Part shown: piece after piece, positions 11,361 to 20,955 of the stretch | Layout of the letters: every line of letters starts with the position of its first letter | Position numbering within the stretch: position 1 is the first letter of the stretch | Origin: Sedimentisphaerales bacterium | GTDB lineage: Bacteria > Planctomycetota > Phycisphaerae > Sedimentisphaerales > UBA12454 | Reading direction: 5' to 3' | Assembly (NCBI GenBank): GCA_016930635.1 | Contig: JAFGGI010000057.1 | Coordinates: forward strand, 41,624-105,623 | Length of the DNA stretch: 64,000 bases | Translations under genes and position numbers: made by a program | Notes under the pieces: generated by a model | Told to the model about the DNA's origin: nothing | Seen by the model: only the letters and a program-made list of their open reading frames with translations | Database searches by the model: none

Positions 11361-12368
11361 ATGTTTGAGAAGTTCAAAAAAGCAGCCATTGTAGTTTTTA
11401 TAACCTGTCTGATATGGGTCTGGGCGGACCTGTCGCTTGATAAAGACCTGGCCGATCAGACTGTTACCGTGATCACCAGTAAAGGCAATCCAAATTTGTG
11501 GGTAACTATTGACGGCAAGCCCGAGATACAGGTAAAGGCTGATTTTAGAGGCCCGGCAAAAAGAATAACCGAGCTTGTCGGAAGAATAAATGCCGGCAAG
11601 GAAAAACTTGATGTTGTCTTTGATGCTGAATCGCAGAATATGGCCGAGGCTGGGGAATATACTTTGCAGGATGTCAGAAGATTCCTCGCTGAAAGCGAGA
11701 AAATCCGTGAGTATGGCCTGGCAGTCAAAGCCGCCCGGCCGGACAAGCTGCAAAATATAAAAGTTGTTGAGCTTAAAGAAAAGACTCTGCCGCTGACATG
11801 TGTTGACGACAAAGATAACAAAATAACAGGAGCTCGTTTAATTCCCGATATTATTACAATGCTTGTGCCTGATAATGTGATAGAAGCGAGAGTAAAAATA
11901 GTATCGTCAATCGAGGAAAGACAGGCTCGAGGCGGAACGATAGACAAAAAACCGTATGTCGCGCTGGGCAACGGAGAGATGAGATATTCCGATTTGACTG
12001 TAAAAGTTACTCTGCCGACAGCGATTCAGAATATGAAGCAGCATACTATCAGCGGCACGCTCGGATTTGTTTTCAGTGCGAACCTGGCAGGTAAATATGA
12101 TGTGGAATTTATCAAACAGCCCGAGATAGGCAGCATTACTATATTTGCTACTGACGAGGCCAAGGCAGCCTACGAGGAAGAATCTTTTGAAGTATTACTC
12201 GGGATTAAAGATGAAGATGTGGGCAAGGAAGAGGTTAGCCGGCAGGTAATTTATAATTTCCCGGTGCAGTATGTTCGCGAGGATAAGATCCGTCTCAAAG
12301 GCGACCCCGCCGAAGCAAAGTTCAGACTTGTTCCTGTTAAGCAGACGCCGTTGTCGATTTCCGAGTAA
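11361..12368 (+). CDS. YbbR-domain protein (CdaR-like)
   Basis: Single N-terminal TM ('KAAIVVFITCLIWVWADLSLDKD') plus YbbR-like repeats; directly follows cdaA. Confidence 0.75.
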   Translation: MFEKFKKAAIVVFITCLIWVWADLSLDKDLADQTVTVITSKGNPNLWVTIDGKPEIQVKADFRGPAKRITELVGRINAGKEKLDVVFDAESQNMAEAGEYTLQDVRRFLAESEKIREYGLAVKAARPDKLQNIKVVELKEKTLPLTCVDDKDNKITGARLIPDIITMLVPDNVIEARVKIVSSIEERQARGGTIDKKPYVALGNGEMRYSDLTVKVTLPTAIQNMKQHTISGTLGFVFSANLAGKYDVEFIKQPEIGSITIFATDEAKAAYEEESFEVLLGIKDEDVGKEEVSRQVIYNFPVQYVREDKIRLKGDPAEAKFRLVPVKQTPLSISE

Positions 12369-14082
12369 ACAGCAGCATTACAGTTTCTGCGATCATCCAC
12401 ACAGCCAGTACAAGCATTATAGAACCCATTACTGTCAGCAGATGATTTTTGGCCTGGATAAAATCCTTCAGTTTGTAAACAGTTCCCCATATTGTCAGGG
12501 TTAGCATTATCAGGCACGGGATGAAAGTGAAGAGTAATTTTGCCCCGCCTTTGCTTTTAAGATACATCGTCGTAACAAGCAGGGCCAGGGCGGCAAGGAG
12601 TTGATTTACAGCGCCGAACAGCGGCCAAAGCTTCATAGCGCCTTTACCGTCAGCGCCCGTAGCAAAAGCAAGAGCCGCTGCGGTAATAACAGCAAAAGCA
12701 GTTGCAATGTATCTGTTGGCGAGTTTCGGCAGTTTGATGCTGGTTGCCAGTTCGCCGATGATATACCGCTGGATTCTTGTGGCGGTGTCGAGCGTTGTGC
12801 CGGCAAAGGAAGAAATAAAAACTCCCATCAAGGCGAAACCGACCACTTGCGGTATGCCGATAGAGTCCATCATATTAGCAGCGCCGACAATAACGGCGGT
12901 GATTTTTGCGCCGAGCCCTTCGGCACCGGACCAGGAGGAATAATGCTGCTGCCAGGCAGATACGCCGGTTAAAACATTACCATCAGAAGTGGTATAGGCC
13001 AGCCCTATTCCCGCAGCGACACAGGCAATAACCAAAACAGCCAGGGCTCCTTCGGTCAGCATTGAACCGTAACCGACAAAGAGGGCATCAGGCTCCTTTT
13101 CGACCTGCTTGGAACTTGTCCCGCTTGCAACGAGCGAATGAAAACCGCTTACCGCACCGCAGGCAATAGTAATAAACAAAAACGGCAGCATCGGTGGAGC
13201 ACCGGCAGGTGATAAATTAACAACCGGTGCCACAAGCGGCAGCCCCTTAGTAAACGATACGGCAGCGGCAGAGACTACCAATAAGGCCATCATAATGAAA
13301 AGCTGCCAGGCATTGATATAATCACGGGGCTGAAGCAGCGTTGTTACCGGAAGAGTTGAGGCGACAAAGGCATAAATTAAAAGGATGATCGTCCATACCC
13401 CGGTAGGAGGGATGGAGGAAATTTCAGGCATTGTGAATTTATATATGCTGCCGAGCCAGATAGTAATATACATACAGGCGACAGCGATGGTTGTTGCCAG
13501 AAGTATATTGGCGTTCTTTTTGTAAATCATAAAACCCAGTGTCATAGCAATGGGGATCTGGAGCCAGACGGCCAGAACTGATGATGGGAAGCGGGCGAAA
13601 ACCACTGCTATGATAACGCCGAAGATCGCGATGACGATCAGCAATGCAAGGAACACTATCGCGAAGAAAATAAACCTTGCCCTGCGGTTGATATACCTGT
13701 CGGCGATGTCGGCGATACTCTTGCCTTCGTTTCGGAGGGATACTACCAATGCGCCTAAATCGTGAACGGCACCCATAAGGATACAGCCGATGGTTACCCA
13801 TAGAATTGCCGGCAGCCAGCCCCATATGATTCCGATAGCAGGGCCGACGATCGGACCTGTACCGGCGATTGATGTGAAATGATGACCGAATATTATAGGT
13901 TTCTTCGTCGGTACGTAGTCTATACCGTCTTTAAGCTCAGAAGATGGTACGGAGGCATCGGTTCTTAGATTAAATATTTTTCGGGCGAGAAATTTTCCGT
14001 AGGTATTATAGGCGATGATGTAGGCGATGAAACAAACGACCATTAATATTAGCGTCTGCATTTTAATTCCTTTCCATTTCAA
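12337..14082 (-). CDS. cstA: Carbon starvation protein A (peptide/pyruvate transporter family)
   Basis: 'YGKFLARKIFNL', 'KKPIIFGHHFTSIAGTGPIVGPAIGIIWGWLPAILWV', 'AGTTLDTATRIQRYI'. Confidence 0.93.
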   Translation of the reverse strand: MKWKGIKMQTLILMVVCFIAYIIAYNTYGKFLARKIFNLRTDASVPSSELKDGIDYVPTKKPIIFGHHFTSIAGTGPIVGPAIGIIWGWLPAILWVTIGCILMGAVHDLGALVVSLRNEGKSIADIADRYINRRARFIFFAIVFLALLIVIAIFGVIIAVVFARFPSSVLAVWLQIPIAMTLGFMIYKKNANILLATTIAVACMYITIWLGSIYKFTMPEISSIPPTGVWTIILLIYAFVASTLPVTTLLQPRDYINAWQLFIMMALLVVSAAAVSFTKGLPLVAPVVNLSPAGAPPMLPFLFITIACGAVSGFHSLVASGTSSKQVEKEPDALFVGYGSMLTEGALAVLVIACVAAGIGLAYTTSDGNVLTGVSAWQQHYSSWSGAEGLGAKITAVIVGAANMMDSIGIPQVVGFALMGVFISSFAGTTLDTATRIQRYIIGELATSIKLPKLANRYIATAFAVITAAALAFATGADGKGAMKLWPLFGAVNQLLAALALLVTTMYLKSKGGAKLLFTFIPCLIMLTLTIWGTVYKLKDFIQAKNHLLTVMGSIMLVLAVWMIAETVMLLFTRKSTTASA

Positions 14083-15398
14083 TCCCTTCTTCTGGGCCGG
14101 ACTAAAAGTCTTATAGGCACCTCGGCAAAACCTAAATGATCACGCAATCTGCCGACGAGAAACCGTTTGTAGTTTTCGTCGAACAGCGCGATCTTGTTTA
14201 CGAACAAAAGTATCGTAACAGGCTTTACCGCGATTTGTGTAGCATAATAAATTTTAGGCAGATGTGAAACACCTTTTTTACCGGCCGGGCGCTCGGCGGC
14301 TATCTGTTTGATAGCCTTGTTCAACTGTGTGGTGGGGACTTTCAGGATTGCCTGCTTGTAAAGCTCGCGGGCAAGATCAAGTACCGACTGGATATTTTTA
14401 TGTTCAGTTGCGGTAGTAAAAGCAAGCGGTGCATAGCTTAGCTGCGGCATAACCTTTGAAAGATACTCAGCATAGTCATCGCTCGATGCCTGACCCTTGG
14501 CCAGATCCCATTTATTTATGACAAGAATACAGGCCTTGTATTCAGCGGTTATCATCGCGGCAAGTTTCTTATCGACCTGTGATATCGGCTCGGCTGCATC
14601 AATTAGAAAAAGTACGACATCTGCCCTGTGGACGGATTTGGCCGCCCTTGTGTAGCTGTAAAATTCTATACTGTCGGCGATACTGCTTTTTTTCCTGACT
14701 CCCGCCGTGTCGATAACGACAAAGGTTTTGCCGTCCTTTTCAAATCGAATATCCACCGCATCGCGGGTCGTGCCGGGGATTTCACTGACGATCACGCGGT
14801 CGGCGCCCGCGATTGCGTTTGTAAGTGTGCTCTTGCCCGCGTTACGCTTGCCGACTATCGCGATGTGCATTTCAACATCTTTCGGCTTTTCGCTGACGTG
14901 GTCTTTAAGCAGTTCGGTTATTTTCTCGACCATTACCATTTTATTTAAATTGTTCGTCGCCGAGACACAAAAGGCATCGCCGAAACCCAACCTGCCGAAA
15001 TCTGCCGCGGCCGGGAACATCTTCGCTTCATCGGCTTTGTTGGCGACAAGAAAAACAGGCAGATCATTTTTGCGCAGTAACTGCGCGATTTGTGTGTCCA
15101 GGGGTGTAAGGCCGTCGCGGATATCAACTACGAACAGAACCAGATCCGCCGACCCGATAGCCTGTTTTATCTGTCCTTCGATATGGTCCTTGAGTTCATC
15201 GGAATCGACTATGCCGTATCCGCCGGTATCGACAAGCTCGAAATATCGCTCATTTGCCTCGATAATTGTGGTTATACGGTCCCTCGTCACACCTGCGGTC
15301 GGCTCGACGATACTTATCATCTCGCCCGCAAGTGCGTTGAATAGCGAACTCTTGCCGACGTTAGGTCGGCCTACAATTGTAACTACCGGCACCGCCAT
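14079..15398 (-). CDS. der: Ribosome-associated GTPase Der (EngA)
   Basis: Two G domains (GRPNVGKSSLFN; GKRNAGKSTLTN) and a KH-like C-terminus. ATGA overlap with cstA. Confidence 0.96.
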   Translation of the reverse strand: MAVPVVTIVGRPNVGKSSLFNALAGEMISIVEPTAGVTRDRITTIIEANERYFELVDTGGYGIVDSDELKDHIEGQIKQAIGSADLVLFVVDIRDGLTPLDTQIAQLLRKNDLPVFLVANKADEAKMFPAAADFGRLGFGDAFCVSATNNLNKMVMVEKITELLKDHVSEKPKDVEMHIAIVGKRNAGKSTLTNAIAGADRVIVSEIPGTTRDAVDIRFEKDGKTFVVIDTAGVRKKSSIADSIEFYSYTRAAKSVHRADVVLFLIDAAEPISQVDKKLAAMITAEYKACILVINKWDLAKGQASSDDYAEYLSKVMPQLSYAPLAFTTATEHKNIQSVLDLARELYKQAILKVPTTQLNKAIKQIAAERPAGKKGVSHLPKIYYATQIAVKPVTILLFVNKIALFDENYKRFLVGRLRDHLGFAEVPIRLLVRPRRRD

Positions 15399-15485
15399 CT
15401 TGGCCTCAAAATTTAGAAACGATTAACAACAGGCCAATTATAGCAGAAGAGGGAAAATATTTAAACAGTTATCCACTTCACTATA

Positions 15486-15608
15486 AAATCCTAAATTCTA
15501 ATTTCTAAACCCTAAACAATACCCAATATCAAAATCCCAATTTCCAAAAAATGCGTTTGAAACATTTGAAAATTGGATTTTAGGATTTGTTTAGGATTTC
15601 GGATTTAG
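15486..15608. repeat. AT-rich imperfect long inverted repeat
   Basis: 'aaatcctaaattctaatttctaaaccctaaacaa' is answered by 'attggattttaggatttgtttaggatttcggattta'. Confidence 0.6.
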
Positions 15609-15619
15609 TGCTTCGAGTT

Positions 15620-16345
15620 TCAAGATGGCATTTTGCCGTCTCTCTCGTACCATATCCGGCACTTATCTTTATTCTTCTTTACCAATAGGCCGAAAGCAAG
15701 GCTCGTAACGATAGTGAAGTAATTAAAATGGTAAAATTTCCTAAATGACGTTACGACAGGTATATCAAGAATACGAAAAGTCATCCCGCGTTTTTTACCC
15801 CATTTTTTCAGTTGTTTGGAAAGTATCAATTCCTCTGCGACATACGCGCTTTGGTCAAACCCGCCGATATCCACCCAGGCCTGTCTGAGACAGAACATAA
15901 ACGACCCTGCAGCGAGTTTTCTGAACTTCGAGATAAAGTTCCAAAGCTGTACGAGCCTTTTAATTTTCTGCTGCTTTGCAATAGAGTGGTCGAGCACAGT
16001 CCCCCCGCCGACAATTTTTCCGCTTTCTAAAAGTTTGATAGCCGTTTTTAAAAGCTGCGCCGATAGCAGCGTATCGGCATCTAAAAAAATAAAGTACTGT
16101 CCTGCCGCTGCTTTTGCGCCGCAGTTACGGGCGCGGGAAATTTGATTAATCGGCTCGAAGACTACTTTTACATCGAATGATTTTGCTATTTGTGAAGTTT
16201 GGTCGGTTGAATTGTTGTCGACTACTATTATTTCGCCGGTAAAATTTGATAAAGCCTTCTGTGCATCTTGTGCTGACTTGAGAGTGTCGGCCAAAAGAAG
16301 CTCTTCATTATAAGCAGGGATAATAATTGAATAGTCCAGGGACAT
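15620..16345 (-). CDS. Glycosyltransferase family 2
   Basis: 'DYSIIIPAYNEELLLADTLKSAQ', 'IIVVDNNSTDQT', 'SRARNCGAKAAAGQYFIFLDADT'. Confidence 0.9.
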   Translation of the reverse strand: MSLDYSIIIPAYNEELLLADTLKSAQDAQKALSNFTGEIIVVDNNSTDQTSQIAKSFDVKVVFEPINQISRARNCGAKAAAGQYFIFLDADTLLSAQLLKTAIKLLESGKIVGGGTVLDHSIAKQQKIKRLVQLWNFISKFRKLAAGSFMFCLRQAWVDIGGFDQSAYVAEELILSKQLKKWGKKRGMTFRILDIPVVTSFRKFYHFNYFTIVTSLAFGLLVKKNKDKCRIWYERDGKMPS

Positions 16346-16437
16346 TTGAAACTATTTTATACTTGTGCCGTTTCAAAAGTACAAGGTTATTTTGCTGTAA
16401 ACTGTTTATTCTTTGTCAATCTTAATCCTGAACCTTG

Positions 16438-16610
16438 AGATTGCTTCACGTTGTTCGCAATGACCTGATGCTCATTTTGTGTCATTGCGAGGACGCCTCA
16501 GGCGGACGAAGCAATCTTCTGTCATTCTGAACGACTTGTCCATCGTAGCCTTGACGGAGATGGAAGTGAAGAATCTTGCCAGATTCTTCGGCTTACGCCT
16601 CAGAATGACA
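16438..16610. repeat. Cluster of TGTCATTGCGAG / TGTCATTCTGA palindromic interspersed repeats
   Basis: gattgcttcac...cgcaatgac; tgtcattgcgagg...gaagcaatct; tgtcattctgaac...gaagaatcttgccagattcttc...cagaatgaca. Confidence 0.8.
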
Positions 16611-16660
16611 AAACGTAACCCTTTATTTTGAAACGGTACTGGCAGGCGCATCTTTAACAG

Positions 16661-17296
16661 CTAATTTTCTACATCCCCTACCGTCCAGCGAAGGTATGGG
16701 GGCTTAGGATCTTTTTCAAAATATACATGCTGGTCCACATATGAAATATTACAGCCGTCGCCTTGATGGTTTTCTGTGCTTAATAATTCCGGCCCGCCTG
16801 CGGGATTCGTGTCGGGCGTTGTTTCAAAGAGCAGCACAACATCAGGCGGGACTTCCGAGACCTTTTTGCCTGCAACATTTATATTGTAAGCATAACTGGA
16901 CTGTCCTTTTTTCGCATTACTTTCAGGACAGTGAAATGTTTTTGGATTCACATTATAGTTTTCTATGAGAATATCACACCAGTTTTCAGCCGGAGGAAAA
17001 GTATCGTTATGATCCTTGGCATAAAGCAATATCGCTTTATCAATAGCCGCCATGTTTGTTGCGCACGGTATTTTTCGAGCGGTGCATCTTGGTCTGGTTA
17101 GTCCGTGTATTAATACTGCTAATATAATCAGCAAAATAATTGTGGTGGCTACAAATATCCGCTTTACAAGTTTACTTGTTTTTGGGCCGGCCTGTGTTTG
17201 TTCGGACAACGGGCTGTTGCAGTTTTGGCAGATGGTTGCATCGTCGGGATTTTCTTTTCCGCATTGCCAGCAGTTCATTTGCTCTCCTTTTTTCAA
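16661..17296 (-). CDS. Zinc-ribbon membrane-anchored protein with a DUF1559/pseudopilin-like C-terminal region
   Basis: 'MNCWQCGKENPDDATICQNCNSPL' zinc ribbon, one TM, 'TNMAAIDKAILLYAKDHNDTFPP...FHCP...YVDQHVYF'. Confidence 0.65.
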   Translation of the reverse strand: MKKGEQMNCWQCGKENPDDATICQNCNSPLSEQTQAGPKTSKLVKRIFVATTIILLIILAVLIHGLTRPRCTARKIPCATNMAAIDKAILLYAKDHNDTFPPAENWCDILIENYNVNPKTFHCPESNAKKGQSSYAYNINVAGKKVSEVPPDVVLLFETTPDTNPAGGPELLSTENHQGDGCNISYVDQHVYFEKDPKPPYLRWTVGDVEN

Positions 17297-17329
17297 GTAA
17301 CGCTATTTCCAGGAACAAAGTCTTTTGTT

Positions 17330-17419
17330 TGTCATTTCGACCGGAGTCCCATAGGGACGAAGTGGAGAAATCTGTTTGAATAGATTCCTCGACTCGCCTG
17401 CGGCTCGCTCGGAATGACA
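17330..17419. repeat. TGTCATTTCGA-type palindromic repeat
   Basis: tgtcatttcgaccggag...agaaatctg and agattcctcgact...ctcggaatgaca in inverted orientation. Confidence 0.75.
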
Positions 17420-17524
17420 CGGGCGAGATTTTTATCGAAAGACAAACACACACAGCAAACCTGCCTTTGGCAGATGAGCCGGTGTTTTATTTTTGGCTTT
17501 TAGCGGCGTAGCTTACTTTAGTCC

Positions 17525-17746
17525 TTAATCGGGAACCTGTTCAGCAGCCTCTTTTTCCATCGCCTCGATTTCCTTCATACCCTCAGCTGCAGCCTTTTCA
17601 GCTTCGGCGCTTGATTCTTCGATCTGTTCTTCGATCTCGGTAGCAGTTGGAATAGTGGTGGAGGTGGATTCCTTTTTCTTACAGCCGAAGCAGACAGCTA
17701 AAGAAATGAGAAGTACTATTAGCAGAATTTTTCGCAACATCTTCAA
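17525..17746 (-). CDS. Small Glu/Ala-rich putative lipoprotein
   Basis: Signal peptide with lipobox-like 'LAVCFGCKKK', acidic helical tail. Confidence 0.6.
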   Translation of the reverse strand: MKMLRKILLIVLLISLAVCFGCKKKESTSTTIPTATEIEEQIEESSAEAEKAAAEGMKEIEAMEKEAAEQVPD

Positions 17747-17832
17747 TTCTCCTTAAAAAACCCTGTTTATTATATGTCCATTCTTGCCTAAACCAGCGAT
17801 AAGTCAAGCTAAATCGGCATTTGGGATTTGTT

Positions 17833-17862
17833 TTGACAAAGACAAGGTAAGTTTGGTAATAT
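17833..17862 (+). promoter_or_regulatory. Putative sigma-70 promoter
   Basis: TTGACA, 18-bp spacer, TAATAT. Confidence 0.55.
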
Positions 17863-17935
17863 CTGGCTTTTCATTTGCCAGCCCGGGACAGGATTGACAC
17901 AAGTAATTATTCATACAAGGCTTAAGGACTTTTTA

Positions 17936-19243
17936 ATGGAAATAAAGGCGTTTAGAGCGTATCGATTTAACCCCGACATTGTCGGCGACAACGGCAATTG
18001 TGCCGCCCCGCCTTATGATGTCATAAACGATGAGCAGCGCGAGCGCCTTTACGCACAAAGCCCCTACAATATAGTCAGGATAATCAAGGGCAAAACCGAA
18101 CCCGGCGATGACGGCGACAATAATCAATACACAAGGGCCGCGGCCTTTTTGAATGAATGGACTCAGGCTGGAGCCTTAAAGCCCGACGATACAGAAGCTA
18201 TTTATGCCTACGTCCAGGATTTTGAAATTGCAGGCGAAAATTACTGCCGGGGCGGCTTCATCGCTCTCGGCAAACTGACAGAATTCGGCGCAGGTGTCCA
18301 GCCTCACGAAAAAACCCTCGACGGCCCGAAAGCCGACAGGCTCAAACTTACCCAGGCAACCGCGGCGCAGTTCGGCCAGATATTTATGCTCTATGACGAC
18401 CCGACGAAGACAGCAGATAAAATTATCGACAAAATAATTGCCGGCCCAAAAGCAGCAGTCGATTTTGTCGATGAAGATAAAGTCAGGCACAGATTATTTG
18501 CGATAAGCGATCCGCAGGATATCGCGGCGATAACAGAAATGATGAAAAGCAAAGAGGCGCTTATCGCTGACGGCCATCATCGATATGAAACAGCGCTTAA
18601 TTATTACCGCCAGACAAATAATCCTGCCGCGCAATGGCGGATGATGACGTTTGTCAATATGCAGAACGCAGGCCTTGTTGTCCTGCCTACCCACAGGCTC
18701 GTCGGAAATATCGAAAATTTCGATATGGAGCTGTTGACTGAAAAGCTGCAGGAAGAATTCAAGATAACCTCATTTACTTACAGCAGCGATGATTCAAAAC
18801 AAAAGGCAAAGGGCCTGATGTTCAAGAGAATGCAAAAAGCTTTCCAGCACCGCCAAAGCGCTTTCGGAATTTACGACAGCAGCAAGTTTTATTTCATTGT
18901 ACTTACCAGCCGAAAGAAACTTGATCTGCTGCCTGTAAGTAATGCATCCAAATCTCTCGATGTTGTTATACTGCACCAGTTAATCCTGGACGATATGCTC
19001 GGCATCGGCGAAAAGCAGCTCGCAGAGCAGACAAATGTAACATATATCAAGGACATAGGCGATGCCGTTGACGAAGCGATAAGGGCAGTCGACAGCGGCC
19101 AAAAGCAGCTTGTTTTCTTTATGAATGCAACTCGTGCCCGGCAGGTAAAGGAAGTTGCCGCCGAAAATGAAAAGATGCCTCAGAAATCTACGTTTTTCTA
19201 CCCGAAGATTTTTTCAGGCTTAACAATAAATAAGTTATCGTGA
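17936..19243 (+). CDS. DUF1015 family protein
   Basis: 'MEIKAFRAYRFNP...CAAPPYDVINDEQRERLYAQSPYNIVRI', 'ALIADGHHRYETALNYY'. The ATG at 17936 is a more likely start than the ORF start at 17894. Confidence 0.88.
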   Translation: MEIKAFRAYRFNPDIVGDNGNCAAPPYDVINDEQRERLYAQSPYNIVRIIKGKTEPGDDGDNNQYTRAAAFLNEWTQAGALKPDDTEAIYAYVQDFEIAGENYCRGGFIALGKLTEFGAGVQPHEKTLDGPKADRLKLTQATAAQFGQIFMLYDDPTKTADKIIDKIIAGPKAAVDFVDEDKVRHRLFAISDPQDIAAITEMMKSKEALIADGHHRYETALNYYRQTNNPAAQWRMMTFVNMQNAGLVVLPTHRLVGNIENFDMELLTEKLQEEFKITSFTYSSDDSKQKAKGLMFKRMQKAFQHRQSAFGIYDSSKFYFIVLTSRKKLDLLPVSNASKSLDVVILHQLILDDMLGIGEKQLAEQTNVTYIKDIGDAVDEAIRAVDSGQKQLVFFMNATRARQVKEVAAENEKMPQKSTFFYPKIFSGLTINKLS

Positions 19244-19424
19244 GCCGCAGATAAATAAAATGGGCAATCAAAGACGTTTTACGTCCTGCGGTTGTGCGGC
19301 TCGTCGCGTTTAACGTTAAACGAAAGACGAAACGAGCTTCGCAAACGCAGCCGCTTAACGGTTTTCTTTGCGTTTTTGTTGAAATCAGTGGCCTTATTAA
19401 AATGTAATTTTTTGGAGAAAAGAC

Positions 19425-20513
19425 ATGGTTGACTGGAAAAATCCGCCAAGACTGTTTATCCCCGGGCCCGTGCATGTTCTGCCCGAGGTACTTGAGCAGT
19501 TGAGCAGATATACCCTTGGCCACAGAGGCAAGGAGTATTCCCAGCTGCACAAAGAAACTGTCGACATGCTTAAACAAGTTCTGTTCACCGAGCAGAACGT
19601 ATTTCTGAGTACCTCCTCAGCGTCAGGTGTATGGGAAGGCAGTATTCGTAACTGCGTAGACCATAACGAGACAGTTTTGTGTACGATGTGCGGAGCTTTC
19701 AGTGACAAGTTCGCAGATGTTGCCAGGTCATGCGGCAGGAATGTCGAAGAACTCAAAGTCGACTGGGGTCAGGCCATTACACCTGAGATGATAGACAAGA
19801 AACTGGCCGAGGGTAAATACTCTGCTGTAACGATCGTTTATAACGAAACCAGTACAGGCCTGACGAATCCGGTTTACGAGATAAGCGAAATGATGAAGGA
19901 AAAATATCCGGATGTTCTCGTATTCGTCGATGCGGTCAGCGGAATGGTAGGCCTGCCTCTGCATTTTGACGAGCTCGGCTGGGATGTAGTTTTTGCATCG
20001 GTCCAAAAGGCCTTTGCGATTCCGCCGGGATTAGCGGTATTCGCGGTAAGCAACCGTGCCATGGCAAAGAGTAAGACAGTTACCGGCCGGGGCTATTACT
20101 TCGATTTCCAGCAGTTCGCAAAGAGCGCAGAAAAGAACCAGACCCCGACGACTCCTGTAATTCCTCATATAATGGCATTGAATTACCAGTGTGCCAAACT
20201 CCTCAAAGAAGGTATGGAAAACGTCTGGAAAAGACACAGCCAAATGGCTGAGTACGTCAGGGGCTGGGCAAAAGAGAATTTTGACCTGTTCTGCGAGGAA
20301 AAATATGCTTCTAACACTTTGACCACTATCAAGAATACCCGCGGCATTGTTGTCGGTGATGTGATAAAGGCTATTCAGACCAAACACAACACCGTATTCG
20401 GCAACGGCTACGGTAAATTGAAAGAGCAGACTTTCAGGATCGCGCATATGGGCGACATTACCTTAGCCGATGTGAAAGAGCTGACAGGCTGGATTAGCGA
20501 TGAACTGAAATAA
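19425..20513 (+). CDS. PLP-dependent class V aminotransferase (alanine/serine-glyoxylate aminotransferase-like)
   Basis: 'LFIPGPVHVLPEVLEQLSRYTLGHRGKEYSQLH', 'VFVDAVSGMVGLPLHFDELGWDVVFASVQKAFAIPPGLAVFAVS' (PLP lysine). Confidence 0.88.
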   Translation: MVDWKNPPRLFIPGPVHVLPEVLEQLSRYTLGHRGKEYSQLHKETVDMLKQVLFTEQNVFLSTSSASGVWEGSIRNCVDHNETVLCTMCGAFSDKFADVARSCGRNVEELKVDWGQAITPEMIDKKLAEGKYSAVTIVYNETSTGLTNPVYEISEMMKEKYPDVLVFVDAVSGMVGLPLHFDELGWDVVFASVQKAFAIPPGLAVFAVSNRAMAKSKTVTGRGYYFDFQQFAKSAEKNQTPTTPVIPHIMALNYQCAKLLKEGMENVWKRHSQMAEYVRGWAKENFDLFCEEKYASNTLTTIKNTRGIVVGDVIKAIQTKHNTVFGNGYGKLKEQTFRIAHMGDITLADVKELTGWISDELK

Positions 20514-20540
20514 CCCCCCTGCTCATTTTAAAACCCAAAA

Positions 20541-20577
20541 CCCCCACTCTTGCCCCTAAGGGGCGTGGGGGTTTTTT
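20541..20577 (+). terminator. Rho-independent terminator
   Basis: CCCCCACtcttgcccctaaggggcGTGGGGGTTTTTT. Confidence 0.8.
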
Positions 20578-20640
20578 ATGATACCCACCCATATAAGCAC
20601 AGTTTAATACTTGTAATCCAGAGGCAATTTTGGCATTATA

Positions 20641-20955
20641 GTGAAGCTAAAGGGATTTGAATTAATATGGAGATATCGAATAATGGAGTTTTTGAGATTT
20701 CTGCCGGCTAAACGAGGAATTTTGGGGATAAAACATATTTCCGCAATATTCATCCTGATATCAATAGCAATTAAACAAGCAGTTGCGGACGATTCTATGC
20801 CTGCCTATATAGATCCCGGCTCGGGCAGTATCATTCTGCAGGTAATTATCGCCGGTGCGGTAGGAACAGCATTTGTGCTCAAGTTTTATTTCAGACGGAT
20901 AGTGGATTTCTTTAAAAATCTATTCTCAAGAAAATCGGACAGTGGAAAAAGTTGA
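20641..20955 (+). CDS. Small membrane protein
   Basis: Two hydrophobic segments around conserved-looking 'MPAYIDPGSGSIILQVIIAG'; first gene of a three-gene overlapping set. The start may be ATG 20683. Confidence 0.65.
   Translation: MKLKGFELIWRYRIMEFLRFLPAKRGILGIKHISAIFILISIAIKQAVADDSMPAYIDPGSGSIILQVIIAGAVGTAFVLKFYFRRIVDFFKNLFSRKSDSGKS

Noticed and set aside
11001-11753. 250-aa minus-strand ORF over cdaA/cdaR
   Set aside because: Antisense to well-supported coding sequences; no recognisable motifs.
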